Of a stretch of 64,000 bases of DNA, positions 13,181-24,689 are shown piece after piece. This DNA is from Cyprinodon diabolis. Its lineage: Eukaryota; Chordata; Actinopteri; Cyprinodontiformes; Cyprinodontidae. The notes under the pieces are model-generated. The model did no database searches. It was not told the origin of the DNA and saw nothing but the letters and a program-made list of their open reading frames with translations. Numbering within the stretch: the first letter of the stretch is position 1; each line of letters starts with the position of its first letter. The stretch is taken from positions 26,710,001-26,774,000 of the forward strand of contig CM060070.1 in NCBI GenBank assembly GCA_030533445.1, given 5' to 3'. Both the position numbers and the translations under genes were made by a program.

Positions 13181-16175
13181 TTTTCAGATTTTTTGAAAAC
13201 TGACAAGAAAAGCTCTACAGAGTTTAAGGACTCTTGTTGAAAGATACTTTTCAGTCTTGTTTTTGACCTTTGCTTTTTTGTGCTCTTTTTTATCTGACAG
13301 CCACTCTTTCTGTCTCTTTAATGCCCCAAGTGTTGATCTTCACTGCCACCTCTGGGTCAGGAGATGCTGCTACATCACTTTGCCCTTGAGGCTCAACCAT
13401 AACTTAACCCAAACCTTTCATGTGAAATGCCACCGTCAGCTGAGTCAAAATGATTTGTTTCTGTACATTCACTCCATCAATAGCTGTTGTTTTCTGGTTA
13501 CCTGAGCATGTTGTGGGGAACATGCATAGAATAGGTTGAATTCATTTTGTTGTACAGTGCTTGGTTGCTCACATCCAGATTTAAACAGCAATGAAGAAAT
13601 CCAGGTTAAAAACACTACAGCTACTCGTGGAGTATTTGTGCTCACAGAAGACATCCCTATACAGATACACAGAGTAATGTGAGATTAATCCTACATCTTT
13701 TCTAAGCTTCAGGAGCCTGCTATAAGATATTGTTTTAAAGAATGGAGCAAAGGCACACTAATAGTTAATGCAGCATGACCTTAATGGTTAAATTCCCAAG
13801 TAAGTTGAGTCCTTGGCAGCTTCCTCTGCTCCTGCTTCCTAGTTTTAATGTAGTGGAAATTTGTTTCTGTCTGTTTACTGCTATGCTCTCTGCATTGTGT
13901 AGGTCACTTTTATGTTCTCATATCTTGGATCTGTGTAGTAACTTCAGGTTAAAGCCAAAGCAGAATTTCCGTCTGATGGAATTTCACAGCCACCGAGCTC
14001 CCTGCATCCAACTAAGGCACAAGTGGTCACATTTAGAAGAACCGTCCCACTCCGCCGCATGAAAACTCCTGAATGGCAAACCCATTTGTCTCTGTGAAGG
14101 GCAGGAGAAGGAAAAAGCAAAAGAAAATCTAACAGAACAAAGCCTTTTCTCTTTTTTCGACAACTTTTATCTACTTAAACAGACACACATGCAAGCATTG
14201 CACTGAGGTTAAATTGGAATTAAGTAGAAGGAAAGAAGCTTAGCCTGTTGCTAATTAGCATTTTCTCTGCTCAGCAGAAGAAAACAGAGCGATCGATAAG
14301 ATATTAAGTTTGTGTATAGCAAAGAGGTGCACAATCACTTTAATCTATTACTGCAGATTAGAAGACAAACACTGGCAAAAAGAAAGCACAACAAAACTTT
14401 GAACTCTGGATTTCAATTGAACCTGAGATTCAGTGGGTGGATGTTACATGTTTGACTGTCTGTAGTGCTGCTTTTAAATCTTTTCTTAAAAACTAATTTT
14501 TGCAAGATTTCGTGGCCTTTGATCCTTACTTTTGAAAAAAACTAATCATGTGATAAATAATCTCAGAGGACCAGCATGATGACACAATTTCCCTTTTTAG
14601 TGCCTGGTTAAATCCCTTTTTTGCCTTAAAAGCTGAAAGTTATTGTGAAAATTTCCACCATATCTTGAAGAATATTTATTATATATTTGTTAATTGTAGA
14701 TTAATTAATCCATGTTAACAAATCCAGTCTCAGAGGATTTAAAATATATCACACTGGTATTATCTGGCTGGGAGTATTCATCAGCAGAAATTGTGGTCCT
14801 CAACTGTTGGAGTTATATGAAGTTCCTTTTTATAATAAAACGGGCCAAACTTTGCCACAAAATAAATTCCTCTACCTTATTATACCATCCCTGTTCTTAA
14901 AAGTGAAAGAGGGCAGGATGAACATTTTCTTGTTATTTATGATAAATTTGGAACCTGAATCTAAATGTTCCACCTGTATTTAAAACTCTTCAAACCAGGC
15001 GATGTTTTTAGTTTGCTGTTTGTTTCCCCCCAAACAGAAGATGTCATTTAGACGTTTTTTTTTAGGTTAAATCTGGTTGGTTATTCCAGATACAGTTGTT
15101 GACAATTGGGCTTTGTTTGGTCTATCTGATTGTGTCCCATTTTAATCCAATAATAGATGCTGAAAGACGGTGAATACTGGAAATTGAAAATTACAGCTTT
15201 CCACCTTTCACTTTTCAACCAAAAGTAGACGTTGTTTGGATGTATATGAATATATGAATATTTTTGGAAACCAGAGATGGTTGTGTATAAAAATATCAAT
15301 CAGTAAATCATGTGATTTACTGATTCATAATGTAATCTCAGTTGAAAAAGTGTAGTCAATAAAGTGGCTGTTTTGGATATAACAGAACATCCAACTCTAA
15401 AATGTTTGTTTTTGTCTTTTTACTGGGTTTTTAAAACATCTCTCTCAGATGCGCAGCTTTCAACAGCTGATACGTGTAGTACAACTATTTTAGATTTTAA
15501 AGTAGTTTATTAAAAAAAGTCTAGACTTACTTAAGACTGTCTATATTAAGTCTTTAGTGTTAGGATTAGGTATTTTCTCTATGCCATCACTTCTTTTATC
15601 CTCTTAGCAGCCAAATGCTGTCAGAAAAATGATTTGACTGTTGCTGACCAACCAGGGGAAAAGTTTATTGGTGCTCGTAGCACTCAGCTAAGCGGACACT
15701 ATTTGATTTTTTTCTTTAAAAGAGGAAAACAGATGAAGGACAGGAATCAAGGAAGGACAAATGATAATTGGAAACAGACTGTCCATCAACCTCTATAAGG
15801 TCAGAGGCCAGAGATAAATGTTTACACAGATGTGAGAACTTCACTCAGAAATCTCCCTTAACTTACACCTGTTGTACCCTGATCCTGACCTCTCTAGATC
15901 TATAATTCACTACAAATTTTTAATATTCTGTGCAAAGTGTTGGTTTGATGTTTCGCAGTCCAGTGTGGAGATAGATATCCAAGTCTGTTTGTTCAGACAC
16001 ATTCCTTTTTAATTAAACAAGAATCAGGTGAACATATTTATATGACTAATTTTCTTACCTTAGGCCATCTTTATTCTTTGACAAAACCACCTCTTTTCAT
16101 TCCTTGTTCCTTTATTTGCTTTAGCCTTTCTCTAAGCATTCATTCTCTTAAAGCCTTTTGTTTGTCTTTTTACAG
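13181..16175. other. presumed intron upstream of first visible agbl4 exon
   Basis: No exon found. The acceptor side is conventional: a pyrimidine-rich stretch 'ttttgtttgtctttttacag' ends at 16175. The preceding agbl4 exon, which in other vertebrates encodes the end of the N-terminal domain just before the catalytic domain, was looked for and not seen between 1 and 16175. Confidence 0.5.
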
Positions 16176-16265
16176 ATAATGTGAGTTCAGAGAGGGAGAA
16201 GAAGCTGGTTTTTCTCACAGCTCGTGTTCACCCTGGAGAGTCTCCGGCCTCTTTTATCTGTCAAG
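16176..16265 (+). CDS. agbl4: agbl4 exon with HPGE zinc motif
   Basis: Coding exon of cytosolic carboxypeptidase 6 (AGBL4/CCP6), a metallopeptidase (family M14, AGBL/Nna1 subfamily) that trims glutamate side chains and C-terminal glutamates from tubulin and some other proteins. The first two bases complete an Asp codon split with an upstream exon; the translation then runs through KLVFLTARVHPGESPASFI and CQ, leaving one base of a Gly codon. The HxxE zinc motif is His at 16229-16231 and Glu at 16238-16240. The acceptor is tttttacag and the donor is CAAG|gtaaaa. The sequence resembles the AGBL4 version of this motif more than AGBL1, 2, 3 or 5 as I recall them, and the following exons support that. 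It is one of five exons visible here in order on the + strand. Confidence 0.93.
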
Positions 16266-16924
16266 GTAAAATATTTATGTTATTTATTTAGACATTGTTA
16301 GAGGGTGAGACAAGTGGACATAATGGTATTTATCCAGCTTCTTAATTAGGGGCCAGGTGAGGGTGAATGTTGCCCTTTTGCAGGTGAATATGATTGTGCT
16401 TCAAGCTAAAATTGCTCCACAATTTTCTGAGATACATAGGCTTACATAATGTACAGTCTGTTTTTTCTATCAGATCAGGTTGTTTAATGGTATGTCGAAA
16501 TTATATGTTTATTGAATACAAAATAAAGGACGAGCTGTGCAGTGATATGGCCTGGCAGCATGTTTTTGGGATGTTTGAACCCTAATATTTAATGAACTTT
16601 CACAATTATTACATAATGTAAGGCTCAGTCTATTTTCAAGGACTAACAAATTTATTTGAAATTTTATATTAACTTCCAAGGCTATGTGTATTTTGTAAAT
16701 ACAAATTAGGAAAGAAAAAAGGTATTAGAAAGGCTGGTATTTTTTCTCATGAGTAAAAACATCTGGAGGGCTTTCAAAGATTCCCTCCCTCTGCACTCAT
16801 GCAGCCTAAAAACATATCTGGTCATGCTTCCAATGTTTCTGGCAACCGTCCTTCTACAAATTGCCTTATTTCACCAATTCATCCATCTATGGTCTTCCTT
16901 TATCTAACCATATTTGTTTCATTC

Positions 16925-17005
16925 CATCCATCCATCCATCCATCCATCCATCCATCCATCCATCCATCCATCCATCCATCCATCCATCCATCCATCCATC
17001 CATCC
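16925..17005. repeat. (CATC)n microsatellite
   Basis: About 20 tandem CATC units. Open frames over it read as Ile-His-Pro-Ser repeats and are not coding. Such tracts often derive from SINE tails of the kind seen at 13160-13180, but no SINE body is visible next to this one. Confidence 0.97.
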
Positions 17006-17326
17006 TGTGCTGTTTCCCCCTGTTTCTGTGTTGCTCATTAAGAATCAGATGATTTGGCTTTAAGCCTGCTGCACGCTGTCTGTTTTTCTACCGTCATCAG
17101 CTCCATTCCATTTGCATCGATTTAGGCTTGACGTCTCCCATTCCACGCCTGACTCTGATGGTGCCCCCTTACCGTCCTTTTCTCTCTCCTTTTGTTTCTC
17201 AAAACTCAATTAACCGCTAGGCTCGACCCTGGTTTTATTTTCAACTCCTTTTCTTCCTCTACTGTTGCTCTGTGTGTGTGTGCCTGTCAGTGTGTTCCTG
17301 GGTAAATTTATATGCGTGTCTAATAG

Positions 17327-17441
17327 GTGTCATTGACTTCCTGGTGAGCCAGCATCCAGTTGCCCAAATCCTGCGTGATCATGTGATCTTCAAGATAGTC
17401 CCCATGCTTAATCCTGATGGAGTCTATCTGGGAAACTACAG
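17327..17441 (+). CDS. agbl4: agbl4 exon with NPDG motif
   Basis: Continues the CCP6 catalytic domain. One base from the previous exon plus GT gives Gly, then [13 protein letters not shown], a helix-forming stretch, and [13 protein letters not shown]. It ends in two bases of an Arg codon that are completed in the next exon. NPDG is the signature that follows the first zinc motif in M14 peptidases. The length is 115 nt, so skipping it would shift the frame. The acceptor (tctaatag, 17326) has a poor polypyrimidine tract: the stretch before it is TG-rich and another CAG lies at 17288-17290. The donor is AG|gtacaa. A minus-strand SINE fragment starts about 30 bases downstream. The open frame continues into intron on both sides, and that extension is not coding. 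Confidence 0.95.
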
Positions 17442-20359
17442 GTACAAAACTAATACACACTTTTGCATTTCCATCCCTCCATCCATTTTCTCCTGCTTAA
17501 TCCTGTCAGGGTCGCAGTGGGGCCAGTGTCTATCTCCAGCAGTCTATGGGCATGGTACACCCTGGACAGGTTGTCAGTCTGTTGCAGACTTTTGTATTTG
17601 ATCTTTATATTCTGCACTCTGTTTATATCATCTAATGTTGTCCTTATCTCCTAAGATCTATATTTGAGAAGCCTAATAAAGTTATGCAGCTAACAGCAGT
17701 GTATTTGTTAGGAGATGATATTTGGCTTCAGGGCAGTTATTTCTGCCAGCTTTCTGTCCTACCTCTCCTTCTCTCTCTCTTTAACACTGTTGCTGCTGCT
17801 CTGTGGGCATCCTCCTCTCCTCAGTTTTCCTCTCTTCTCTTTCCCGTCCTCATAATTGCCTTTTACTTAATAGGCTCAGCCCCCAGAATACTAATGCTCA
17901 CTGAGATAGGCATCAGCAGTGTTCTCCTACTGTGTTTGTGTATGCCACCTAGTGGCAATCTGCCACTACTGCTTCGGAAATGCATTTGCAAGTTTGGTCT
18001 CAAACCTGTAAGTAACCTCAGCTTAAAGGCTATTTACACTAGATTACTTTCATACTGAGTGTTGATGAGCTTCATATTGACAGAAGGTAAATAGTGACAG
18101 TCATCACCTCACCAATCACAGCTGCCAATTTATGGACAATAGTTTGCTCCCTCGCCCTCATAGAGAAATATAGTGTACAGAGCAGCCATCTCTGCAGGAT
18201 ACAGAGGAGAGCAGACTGGAACATGCAGAGCTAATAATCAATGGCAGTTAACCTGGGATGAGCTTCCTGTTCATGGCTGGCTGCTCTGCCGTTTCAGGGT
18301 AACAGTAACACCTGTGCTATTACTGGCAGCTTCAGCAAATGTCAAAGATCCAAAAGACAATGAGGAGGGCAGATCAGGGTGCATCCCTGCATGTCAGTAG
18401 CTATTATAGCAGTTAAAGGTGGCTGTAGGTAGAACGTGTATGAACCCATCACTGTCCACCTTTAGGCCAGACTATTGTATGTTACAAGACTTTTATTCAA
18501 GCATTTTGGCAGTATTTATCCCTGCTATTATATGGAAACTTCAAAATTGTTGGAAAGAATAGTTACACTCTATAAAAATCTTATTTTAAAGCAATGTCCT
18601 CCTGTGAGATGTGTATGCTTTTACTTTAAGCTGAATGAATGCTTTTGCCTTTCTGAGCTCTAGGCAAATTATGGTAGTCAGGTCAGGTAATTTGAGAAAA
18701 ATAAATCCTCTTTCATAATAAAAACTCTTATTTTCTAACTACAACATTGACGATGGATGTACAAAAGCAGTCGCATAGATGATTTTTTTGACTGTAAAGG
18801 TGTTTTTCTTCCAAAGCTGTCATGGTAACCGGCCCAGGTTGGTTTGAAAGCAAGATTTGATTTTGTTGCATAAAGAAAAGATAAAAGCTTATTCGGTTTT
18901 CCACTGCATCATAGTGAACACAAAGCCTGGTTATTGCATAATCTACAACATTCCTTCTATCTTTAGTTCTGTTGGTTGCATTCAAGTTAAAGTTAAACCG
19001 CACAAATCCTAACTTAGTATTCTGGAGGAACAGGCTAAAATATAGATTTACAGTATTTGTAAAAGCACAGAAATTTCAATCAGCATTTTTGACATTGATC
19101 TGTTAGACCGGAATTTATAAAGGTCAGCTGAATGTATTAAAATGTCCTAATGTGTTTATAAACAAAGTAGCATAAAGCTTTGATAAAATGATTTTAAAAA
19201 AAAACAGCTGTGAACACAGCTATAAGCTGCTCCTACTGCTGAATGTTTAGAATAGAAAGAACATGCGACAAAGCTGCTGAATTTTTTGTTAAGGAATACA
19301 TAATGTAATACTTAACCTTGGCAAGGTCATTTTCTTTTTACTACAGGTTCATTGCAAACGAGGATCCAGCTAATTGAAAAAGTAAAAAGGAAATTAATCA
19401 CTTCCTAGTTAGCCACATGCTTTTCATGAAAAGTTAGCATCTGGTTACATTTAGGCCATAAAACAACCTAGATAAGAGTTTCTAAATTTCTTTACCAGCA
19501 CATCTTAATGGCCTCAAAAATGTTTTCTGTTGCATTAAGCAAGAACTGCTAAATATAACTAAAGAGGACTGGTACAGAGAGAAGGCGTTTTGTTGTTTTT
19601 CAACTGAACACAGCAATGTACCCATATGCTTAAAGTGACTGTGTTCGTAAATGCCAGTTACACAACCTTAGAAGGCCAATATTTTGTAAGGTGCTTAAAC
19701 AAGTATTTTTCTGACTTTTTTTTTTATTAAACATTAAATACATGCATAGAACAAAGTATTTGTTCAGAAAATACTTGAGGTTTTTGCTAGAATTTGGACC
19801 ACAGCATTGCATTAGCTAAACCCACAATCTTATTTATGTTGCTCCCTGCCACTGGTATACCATCAGTATAATCGTTTTAAATGGGAAATGGGAAACATTG
19901 TGGTAGAAGATTTTGTTTTTACAAAAGCAAAATAATTAATAATTAAATATTACCTCCTGAAAATACCTGTTTCATCCCCTCAAACCTGTTTCAGATATAA
20001 AATCAGTACATCTGTCCTCAGTCAGTGGTCCCCATCAGTCCATATAGACCATGTTTTATTCCAGCCAATCACCGGATTTTCCTGTTTTCCTGTTCTTATC
20101 CTAATGTTAGTCCTACAGTGGAGTGTTTTACTTTCCTTCTGTTTCGCATTTAAATCATAATTTGTAAATGTGTGATCTGCCTTCTGCCTGCTTGCATTTG
20201 GGTTCTTGCTCTATGAACTTTACAGACTTATCAGGAATTCATTATTTCAGAAAATGACTTTGGTCTAAACGCATCTATAATCTGCTGCCCATCTAGAGCT
20301 GGTTTATTTCTTTTTGTACAATCATTTGTGTCAGTACATTAGAAAAGGAAAAAGCAGGG
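17442..20359. other. agbl4 intron, first part
   Basis: Intron between the NPDG exon and the DLNRHW exon. It holds a SINE fragment (17471-17592) and, towards its end, a fish repeat and TG microsatellite, listed separately. The segment 18160-18410 is of higher complexity (GCTAATAATCAATGGCAG) but has no recognisable gene. The 124-codon open frame at 17684-18058 shows no family resemblance. Confidence 0.6.
17471..17592 (-). mobile_element. 3' fragment of the tRNA-SINE family, minus strand
   Basis: Reverse complement matches the 3' half of the SINE at 12811-13180: 'acaacctgtccagggtgta', 'gactgctggagataga', 'gaccctgacaggattaagcag' and then a (GGAT)n tail, read here as CCATCC at 17471-17486. It lacks the tRNA-like head. 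It lies directly downstream of an agbl4 donor site. Confidence 0.85.
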
Positions 20360-20924
20360 AAATGTTTTCTGTTTGTGTGTGGGGGGTGTGCGTCTGGTTT
20401 TTGTATCTTCTGATAGTGTTTGGTACCTTGTGGGGATATTTCCTAGAAATATGCTACAGTTTGGGGACTAGCGGATACGTGTGGGGACCAGTGGACCTCA
20501 TAAGAAAATATCCTCTTCTTGGTTTTGGCTTTGGTTTTGAGTTAGTTACAGTATGTGTTTGGTAGGGTAATGAGCTTAGTTAGGCCATATAAATGAAGGT
20601 GAGTCAATACAAAGGTAGGATATGACATATAACATGGATTTGTGTGCCTGTATACTGTATATTGTTACTTATTAAGACAGTTTTGGGTATATTTATTAAC
20701 CCTTTGAGAGCCTTGCAGGGACCAAAGGCTGGTCCTAATGTGGTGGGCCCCATTTTTAGTAGGGGAGTCAGTTTCATTATTGTGTGCATTCACTTCAGGT
20801 TAAGGTTAGCAATATACTGGTAATGGTTAAGGTTAGGATGATATCAGGGTAAGCCATAAATGCAGTAGCTAAAATTAATGTAATTCAATGTAAAGTCCCA
20901 ATATGGATAGAAAATCAAAGTCTC
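20360..20924. repeat. fish GTGGGGAC-type repeat ending in TG tract
   Basis: Contains repeated 'tgtggggac' phrases (20430-20500), then 'aggttaaggttag' and 'ggttaaggttaggatgat' (20798-20840), and 'caatgtaaagtcccaatatggatagaaaatcaaa' (20887-20920). It runs straight into the (TG)n tract before an agbl4 exon. I recall this order from a common teleost repeat, but the class is not certain. Confidence 0.5.
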
Positions 20925-20932
20925 CTGTGTGT

Positions 20933-20973
<41 letters not shown>
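20925..20973 (+). repeat. (TG)n microsatellite abutting splice acceptor
   Basis: TG tract with one interruption ('gtatgt'), followed by 'caaacaaacag' and then the exon at 20985. It occupies the place where a polypyrimidine tract would normally lie. In RNA this is a (UG)n tract, the known binding sequence of TDP-43 and CELF-type proteins. Confidence 0.95.
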
Positions 20974-20974
<1 letters not shown>

Positions 20975-20984
20975 AAACAAACAG

Positions 20985-21096
20985 GTGTTCTCTGATGGGC
21001 TTCGACCTGAATCGTCACTGGCAGGATCCCTCTCCATGGGCCCACCCCACGCTGCACGCCGTTAAACAGCTCATAGTGCAGATGAACCAAGACCCG
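20985..21096 (+). CDS. agbl4: agbl4 exon with DLNRHW motif
   Basis: The first base completes the Arg codon of the previous exon. The exon then encodes CSLMGFDLNRHWQDPSPW, followed by a conserved helix ending in QMNQDP, and finishes in phase 0. DLNRHW holds the Asn-Arg pair that in M14 carboxypeptidases binds the substrate C-terminal carboxylate; the Arg codon is 21013-21015. CSLMGFDLNRHW is close to mammalian AGBL4 as I know it. The length is 112 nt, so exon skipping would shift the frame and remove this pocket. The donor CCG|gtgagc is strong. The acceptor is unusual, because a TG microsatellite replaces the polypyrimidine tract. The open frame reaching into the repeat on the 5' side is not coding. 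Confidence 0.96.
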
Positions 21097-21534
21097 GTGA
21101 GCACGCCCACACAGATACCCCATAGATACACACACATTTTTTTTTATTTTATGCCCTTATGTTCCTTCTCTACCCAATTGTCTGCTGGTTCAAAGTACTG
21201 TTTTTTGTGCCCCTGCTTGGTTCAGCACATCTCTACAATTTCGTGCAGGGCTTGCACACAGGGGAGATTGAGGAGGGTAGTCAGCACCTCCAGAATGTCA
21301 GCTACCCTCTCTGAGGCATCCAAAACACATTAGTGAAGCAGGTCTTTTCACTTTGAGTCTTAAACTCTTCGTTAACTTTTTTTCCATCTAGTTTGAGTCT
21401 TTGAGTTGGAGCAATGCTACGCAAGCAGACCAGGGGGGCTTTTCCCTCTGTGTTCCTGATGTTAATTATAAGCTGAGCGTCAGGTTGGTGGGATTACTGA
21501 AGGTCAGTGCGTGTCCTGGGAATGCTCTGCCCTT

Positions 21535-21710
21535 TTGTACTCTCCTCTAATCCTGATAAGAGAGGGAGCAGGCTGGGGTGGGATGCAGGGCAGGCCAGAG
21601 ATGTGGCGAGGCGAGGAGCTGGCATTGGGCAGATTAACCTTTTCCCCCGGCGCCGACAAACTAATCGATAGACTCTGTCATGGCAGGGTGATCCACTCAT
21701 GCCTGTCATT
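21535..21710. other. candidate conserved non-coding block
   Basis: Relatively GC-rich segment with GATAAGAGAGGG, AGATTAACCTTTT and ACTAATCGATAGAC motifs. Open frames on both strands (71 and 81 codons) are overlapping and unrecognised. It may be a regulatory element; no alignment is available. Confidence 0.25.
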
Positions 21711-22134
21711 CACACACACACAAACCCACACACACCAAGACACATGCTGCAGATGAAACAGCTACAAGTGCAAACGAACACAGCTATAGCTGTTTGCTGG
21801 TGCATGGTCCAAAGTTACTGGATTATCTAATATCAATTTTCTTTATTTATGCATATGTATTTTGATTAGATTTGTCTATAAGTTGTATCAGACAAGGGCC
21901 TTTAGCCTTGAGCATCCACAAGATCTGGGCTGAGTTCCTTTTAGCAAGGGGGATGAATATGAAGTTAGGCCAACAATAGTGATTATATTCAACTAGAGAA
22001 TAAGTTTGGCTGGTTTTTACTTTCTTTTGTCCTTTATTATAAACACAAACTGCAACAGACAGCAGTAACCAAAATGCAGGGTGAAATCAAAATAAAATGA
22101 CAATGGGAGGCCATGATAGGCGATCTATACAGTA

Positions 22135-22500
22135 AGGATGTCCCGATACAATTTTTCACTTCCAATACGATAAGGATATTGTAGCTTTGAGAATTGGCCA
22201 TACCAATGTTGACCCAATTAAATATTAGCGCAAATTACACCAGGTGTTATTTTATACTGTTATATATTAGAAAAAGGCTTGATAAAGTAATATTTCTTCA
22301 ACAGGGAACAAAGGTGAACAACAAAATGTATGGAAACTGAGCCATGCGATATTAACCAATGAGGTACAGAAACTTAACAGAATCAGTGAGTTTTTATAAG
22401 CATATATTGGAGATTTTAGATGCTGGCTGATAAAATCCAATATAAATTTTTTGGCTAATATTAGACTGATATCCAATATAGATAATTCATTTGAATTTGG
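22135..22500. repeat. possible hAT-like repeat fragment
   Basis: Starts with 'aaggatgtcccgatacaatttttc', similar to the beginning of a fish repeat family I recall ('ggatgtcccgatc...'), followed by phrases such as 'ccaatacgataaggatatt'. No terminal repeats were identified at the other side. Weak assignment. Confidence 0.3.
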
Positions 22501-22799
22501 TCTTAAACATATTACCAAGTAGTTTACAATATTTTTAATCACATTATTTGCATGTAGTGTCATTGTAAAAAGTGATCAACTCTTAATGTAACAAAGAAAT
22601 GGAGACTTGTAATGATCAGAAACGAAAGCCCCAGAATTCAATCAGAGACAGTTTTAACAGTTTATTAAAATATGAAACAGCAGCGGGTTGGGAGGGATTC
22701 ACCAGAGTCACTACTGGAACTTCTGGAAGGACATTGGAAAGTTGAGTGACTCGGCAGAAGCAGGGGACGCTTCTAATGTTGAATTCTGGTAAATTCCCC

Positions 22800-23165
22800 T
22801 TCTCTGTCTCTTATGTCTATCTCTTTCATCTATATCTTTCTCCTCTCTAACTCTCTTATCTCTCTCTCATCTCTATCCCTCTCATCTCTCTTTCATATCT
22901 GTCTCTCTGTCTCATCTCTTTCACTCTCATCTCTATCTCTCTCATCTTTCTCTCATCTCTGTCTCTCTGTCTCATCTCTTTCACTCTCATCTCTATCTCT
23001 CTCATCTCTCTCTCATATCTGTCTCTCTGTCTCATCTCTTTCACTCTCATCTCTATCTCTCTCATCTTTCTCTCATCTCTGTCTCTCTGTCTCATCTCTT
23101 TCACTCTCATCTCTATCTTTCGCATCTCTCATCTGTTTCTCTCTCATCTCTATTTCTCTTATCTA
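22800..23165. repeat. pyrimidine minisatellite, 60-bp unit in 120-bp dimers
   Basis: CT-rich tandem array. Units of exactly 60 bases align from about 22861 to 23120, and two unit types alternate: those starting at 22921 and 23041 share 'ctttctctcatctct', and those at 22861 and 22981 share 'catatct'. The higher-order period is therefore 120. The flanks (22800-22860 and 23121-23165) are degenerate. Long open frames on both strands (poly-Ser/Leu and an Arg/Glu/Met-rich frame) are repeat artefacts. Confidence 0.9.
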
Positions 23166-24659
23166 CAAGGCTCCTAAGATTAAAGCTCTTCGTTTGTTTT
23201 GCCACCATCCCAAAAACATAGAAATGGCTTTGGAACACCCACAGAGCCATAGAGAATACACAGGACAATGACTTTTTCTTTTACTGCTGCTGTATTTTTT
23301 GATTTTGTTGCCACATTGTATTTTACAACCAAGATTCTGTTTGGATTTTACATGTGCAGGCCAGGTAGGTCATTTTTAACGACTTATTTAACTGACTTCT
23401 TCTCAGTGGGCCAGGGTGGTTTGGAAGGATTTGATAGATTTTCTCCCTCAATGAATGAAACAGTACTTTGAAAACAGTTTTTTTTCATATAATCTCAGAT
23501 TGTCTTTATGAAATACAAAACTTTATTTATTTCAAACATATTGGTAGCACAAACTATCAATTGCAAAACTAACCTGTTAGAGGGTAAATATATTTTCACA
23601 ACATTCCATGCTTTAGCTTCTCTTTTTGGACAGACTCAACTCTCTTTCATCGAAATATTGGAACATATTGGTCATAGTTCTAGAAATGTCTAAAGCAATG
23701 GCAATTCCACAGCCTTTCTCCTCCTTTTCTCATACAGATGACCCCCACCGCTTCAGACCCTGTCCTTGTTGACGGCTCCCTTTAATTTTGCCGAGTTAAT
23801 TTTTTTAGCTTGGGCGACCTCTGCCTTTTCCATTTCTCTCCTGCCACAGCCAGTTAATCCCATCAGACCCATTATTGATGTCCAGGGCTCCCTGATGCCA
23901 GTTTTAGTGCCAATTCTGCCGCCACGGGGCCCTGTGCCGGTATCCCTTCCTTTACCATTCATAATCATTACACCCAGTGGGCATTGAGCCTAATGAGGTG
24001 GATAAGGGTTGGAGGGTTTTGCTGCCACAGAGAAAAAGTTAAGCAGCATTTGTCTGCTCTGCCTTACAAAGGTTTCTACATCTGCAAAATATCTAATATT
24101 TTATTTGTTTTTTAATATATGACAGACCAACAAAGTAGTGTATAATTTTATTTAAGTGATTATTTTTACATATTTAGCTCCTTTAATCTTACATCTGTGA
24201 TTAAAATCCAGTGTAGAAAAAAATGCCTTCAGAACCCACATAATTAGTAAAATCCTCTACTTAGGTTTAATGTAATTTCAATCTAAATATAGCTTTTCAG
24301 CCTCTGAGGCTTTTTTAATCACGGGGGCCAAAGTTTAGAACAGACAGTTTAGATTAAAGCTTTGGAGAAGTTAATACTGATATTATGTCATAAAACAACA
24401 TCCTATTCTTTATTTATCTATCTATTCTACATTATTTGAAAACTTAAGTGGTGGGCAGTTGGCAGGTAGGCAGCAACTTGCTTGTTTGCATCCAAAACGC
24501 TAAGAGCTAAAAACCTAAAACATTATTATTTACACAAAGAGGTTGAATATTAATCCATGCATTCATTTTGAGAATTTTCCAATTAAAAATATTTTTAAAT
24601 AAATCTCAGCTTCCATCCTTCCGCTTTCCAGATCTGTTCTAAATCTTTTTAGGATTTAA
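23166..24659. other. agbl4 large intron, with a candidate conserved block
   Basis: No exon found. The part at 23730-24010 stands out in composition and is listed separately. The remainder is AT-rich. Confidence 0.5.
23730..24010. other. candidate conserved non-coding element
   Basis: About 280 bases of high-complexity sequence with homeodomain-like cores (GAGTTAATTTTTTTAGC, AGTTAATCCCAT, GAGCCTAATGAGG) embedded in AT-rich intron. Open frames of 71-73 codons on both strands lack any family motif. Texture is typical of vertebrate intronic enhancers, but conservation could not be tested. Confidence 0.35.
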
Positions 24660-24689
24660 AACTATGGTTTAGCGGTTTCTGGTTTTGAG

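Larger units (their letters stand above)
21097..22799. other. agbl4 large intron, first part
   Basis: Start of the 24.1-kb intron between the DLNRHW and DVHSHS exons. It holds a candidate conserved block (21535-21710) and a possible hAT-like fragment near 22135. No coding exon is recognised on either strand. Confidence 0.6.

Noticed and set aside
1..16175. Upstream agbl4 exon
   Set aside because: Looked for sequence encoding the N-terminal domain end and the segment before the HPGE exon in all + frames; nothing convincing found.
22813..23271. 152-codon Ser/Leu frame and its antisense Arg/Glu frame
   Set aside because: Translation of the CT minisatellite.
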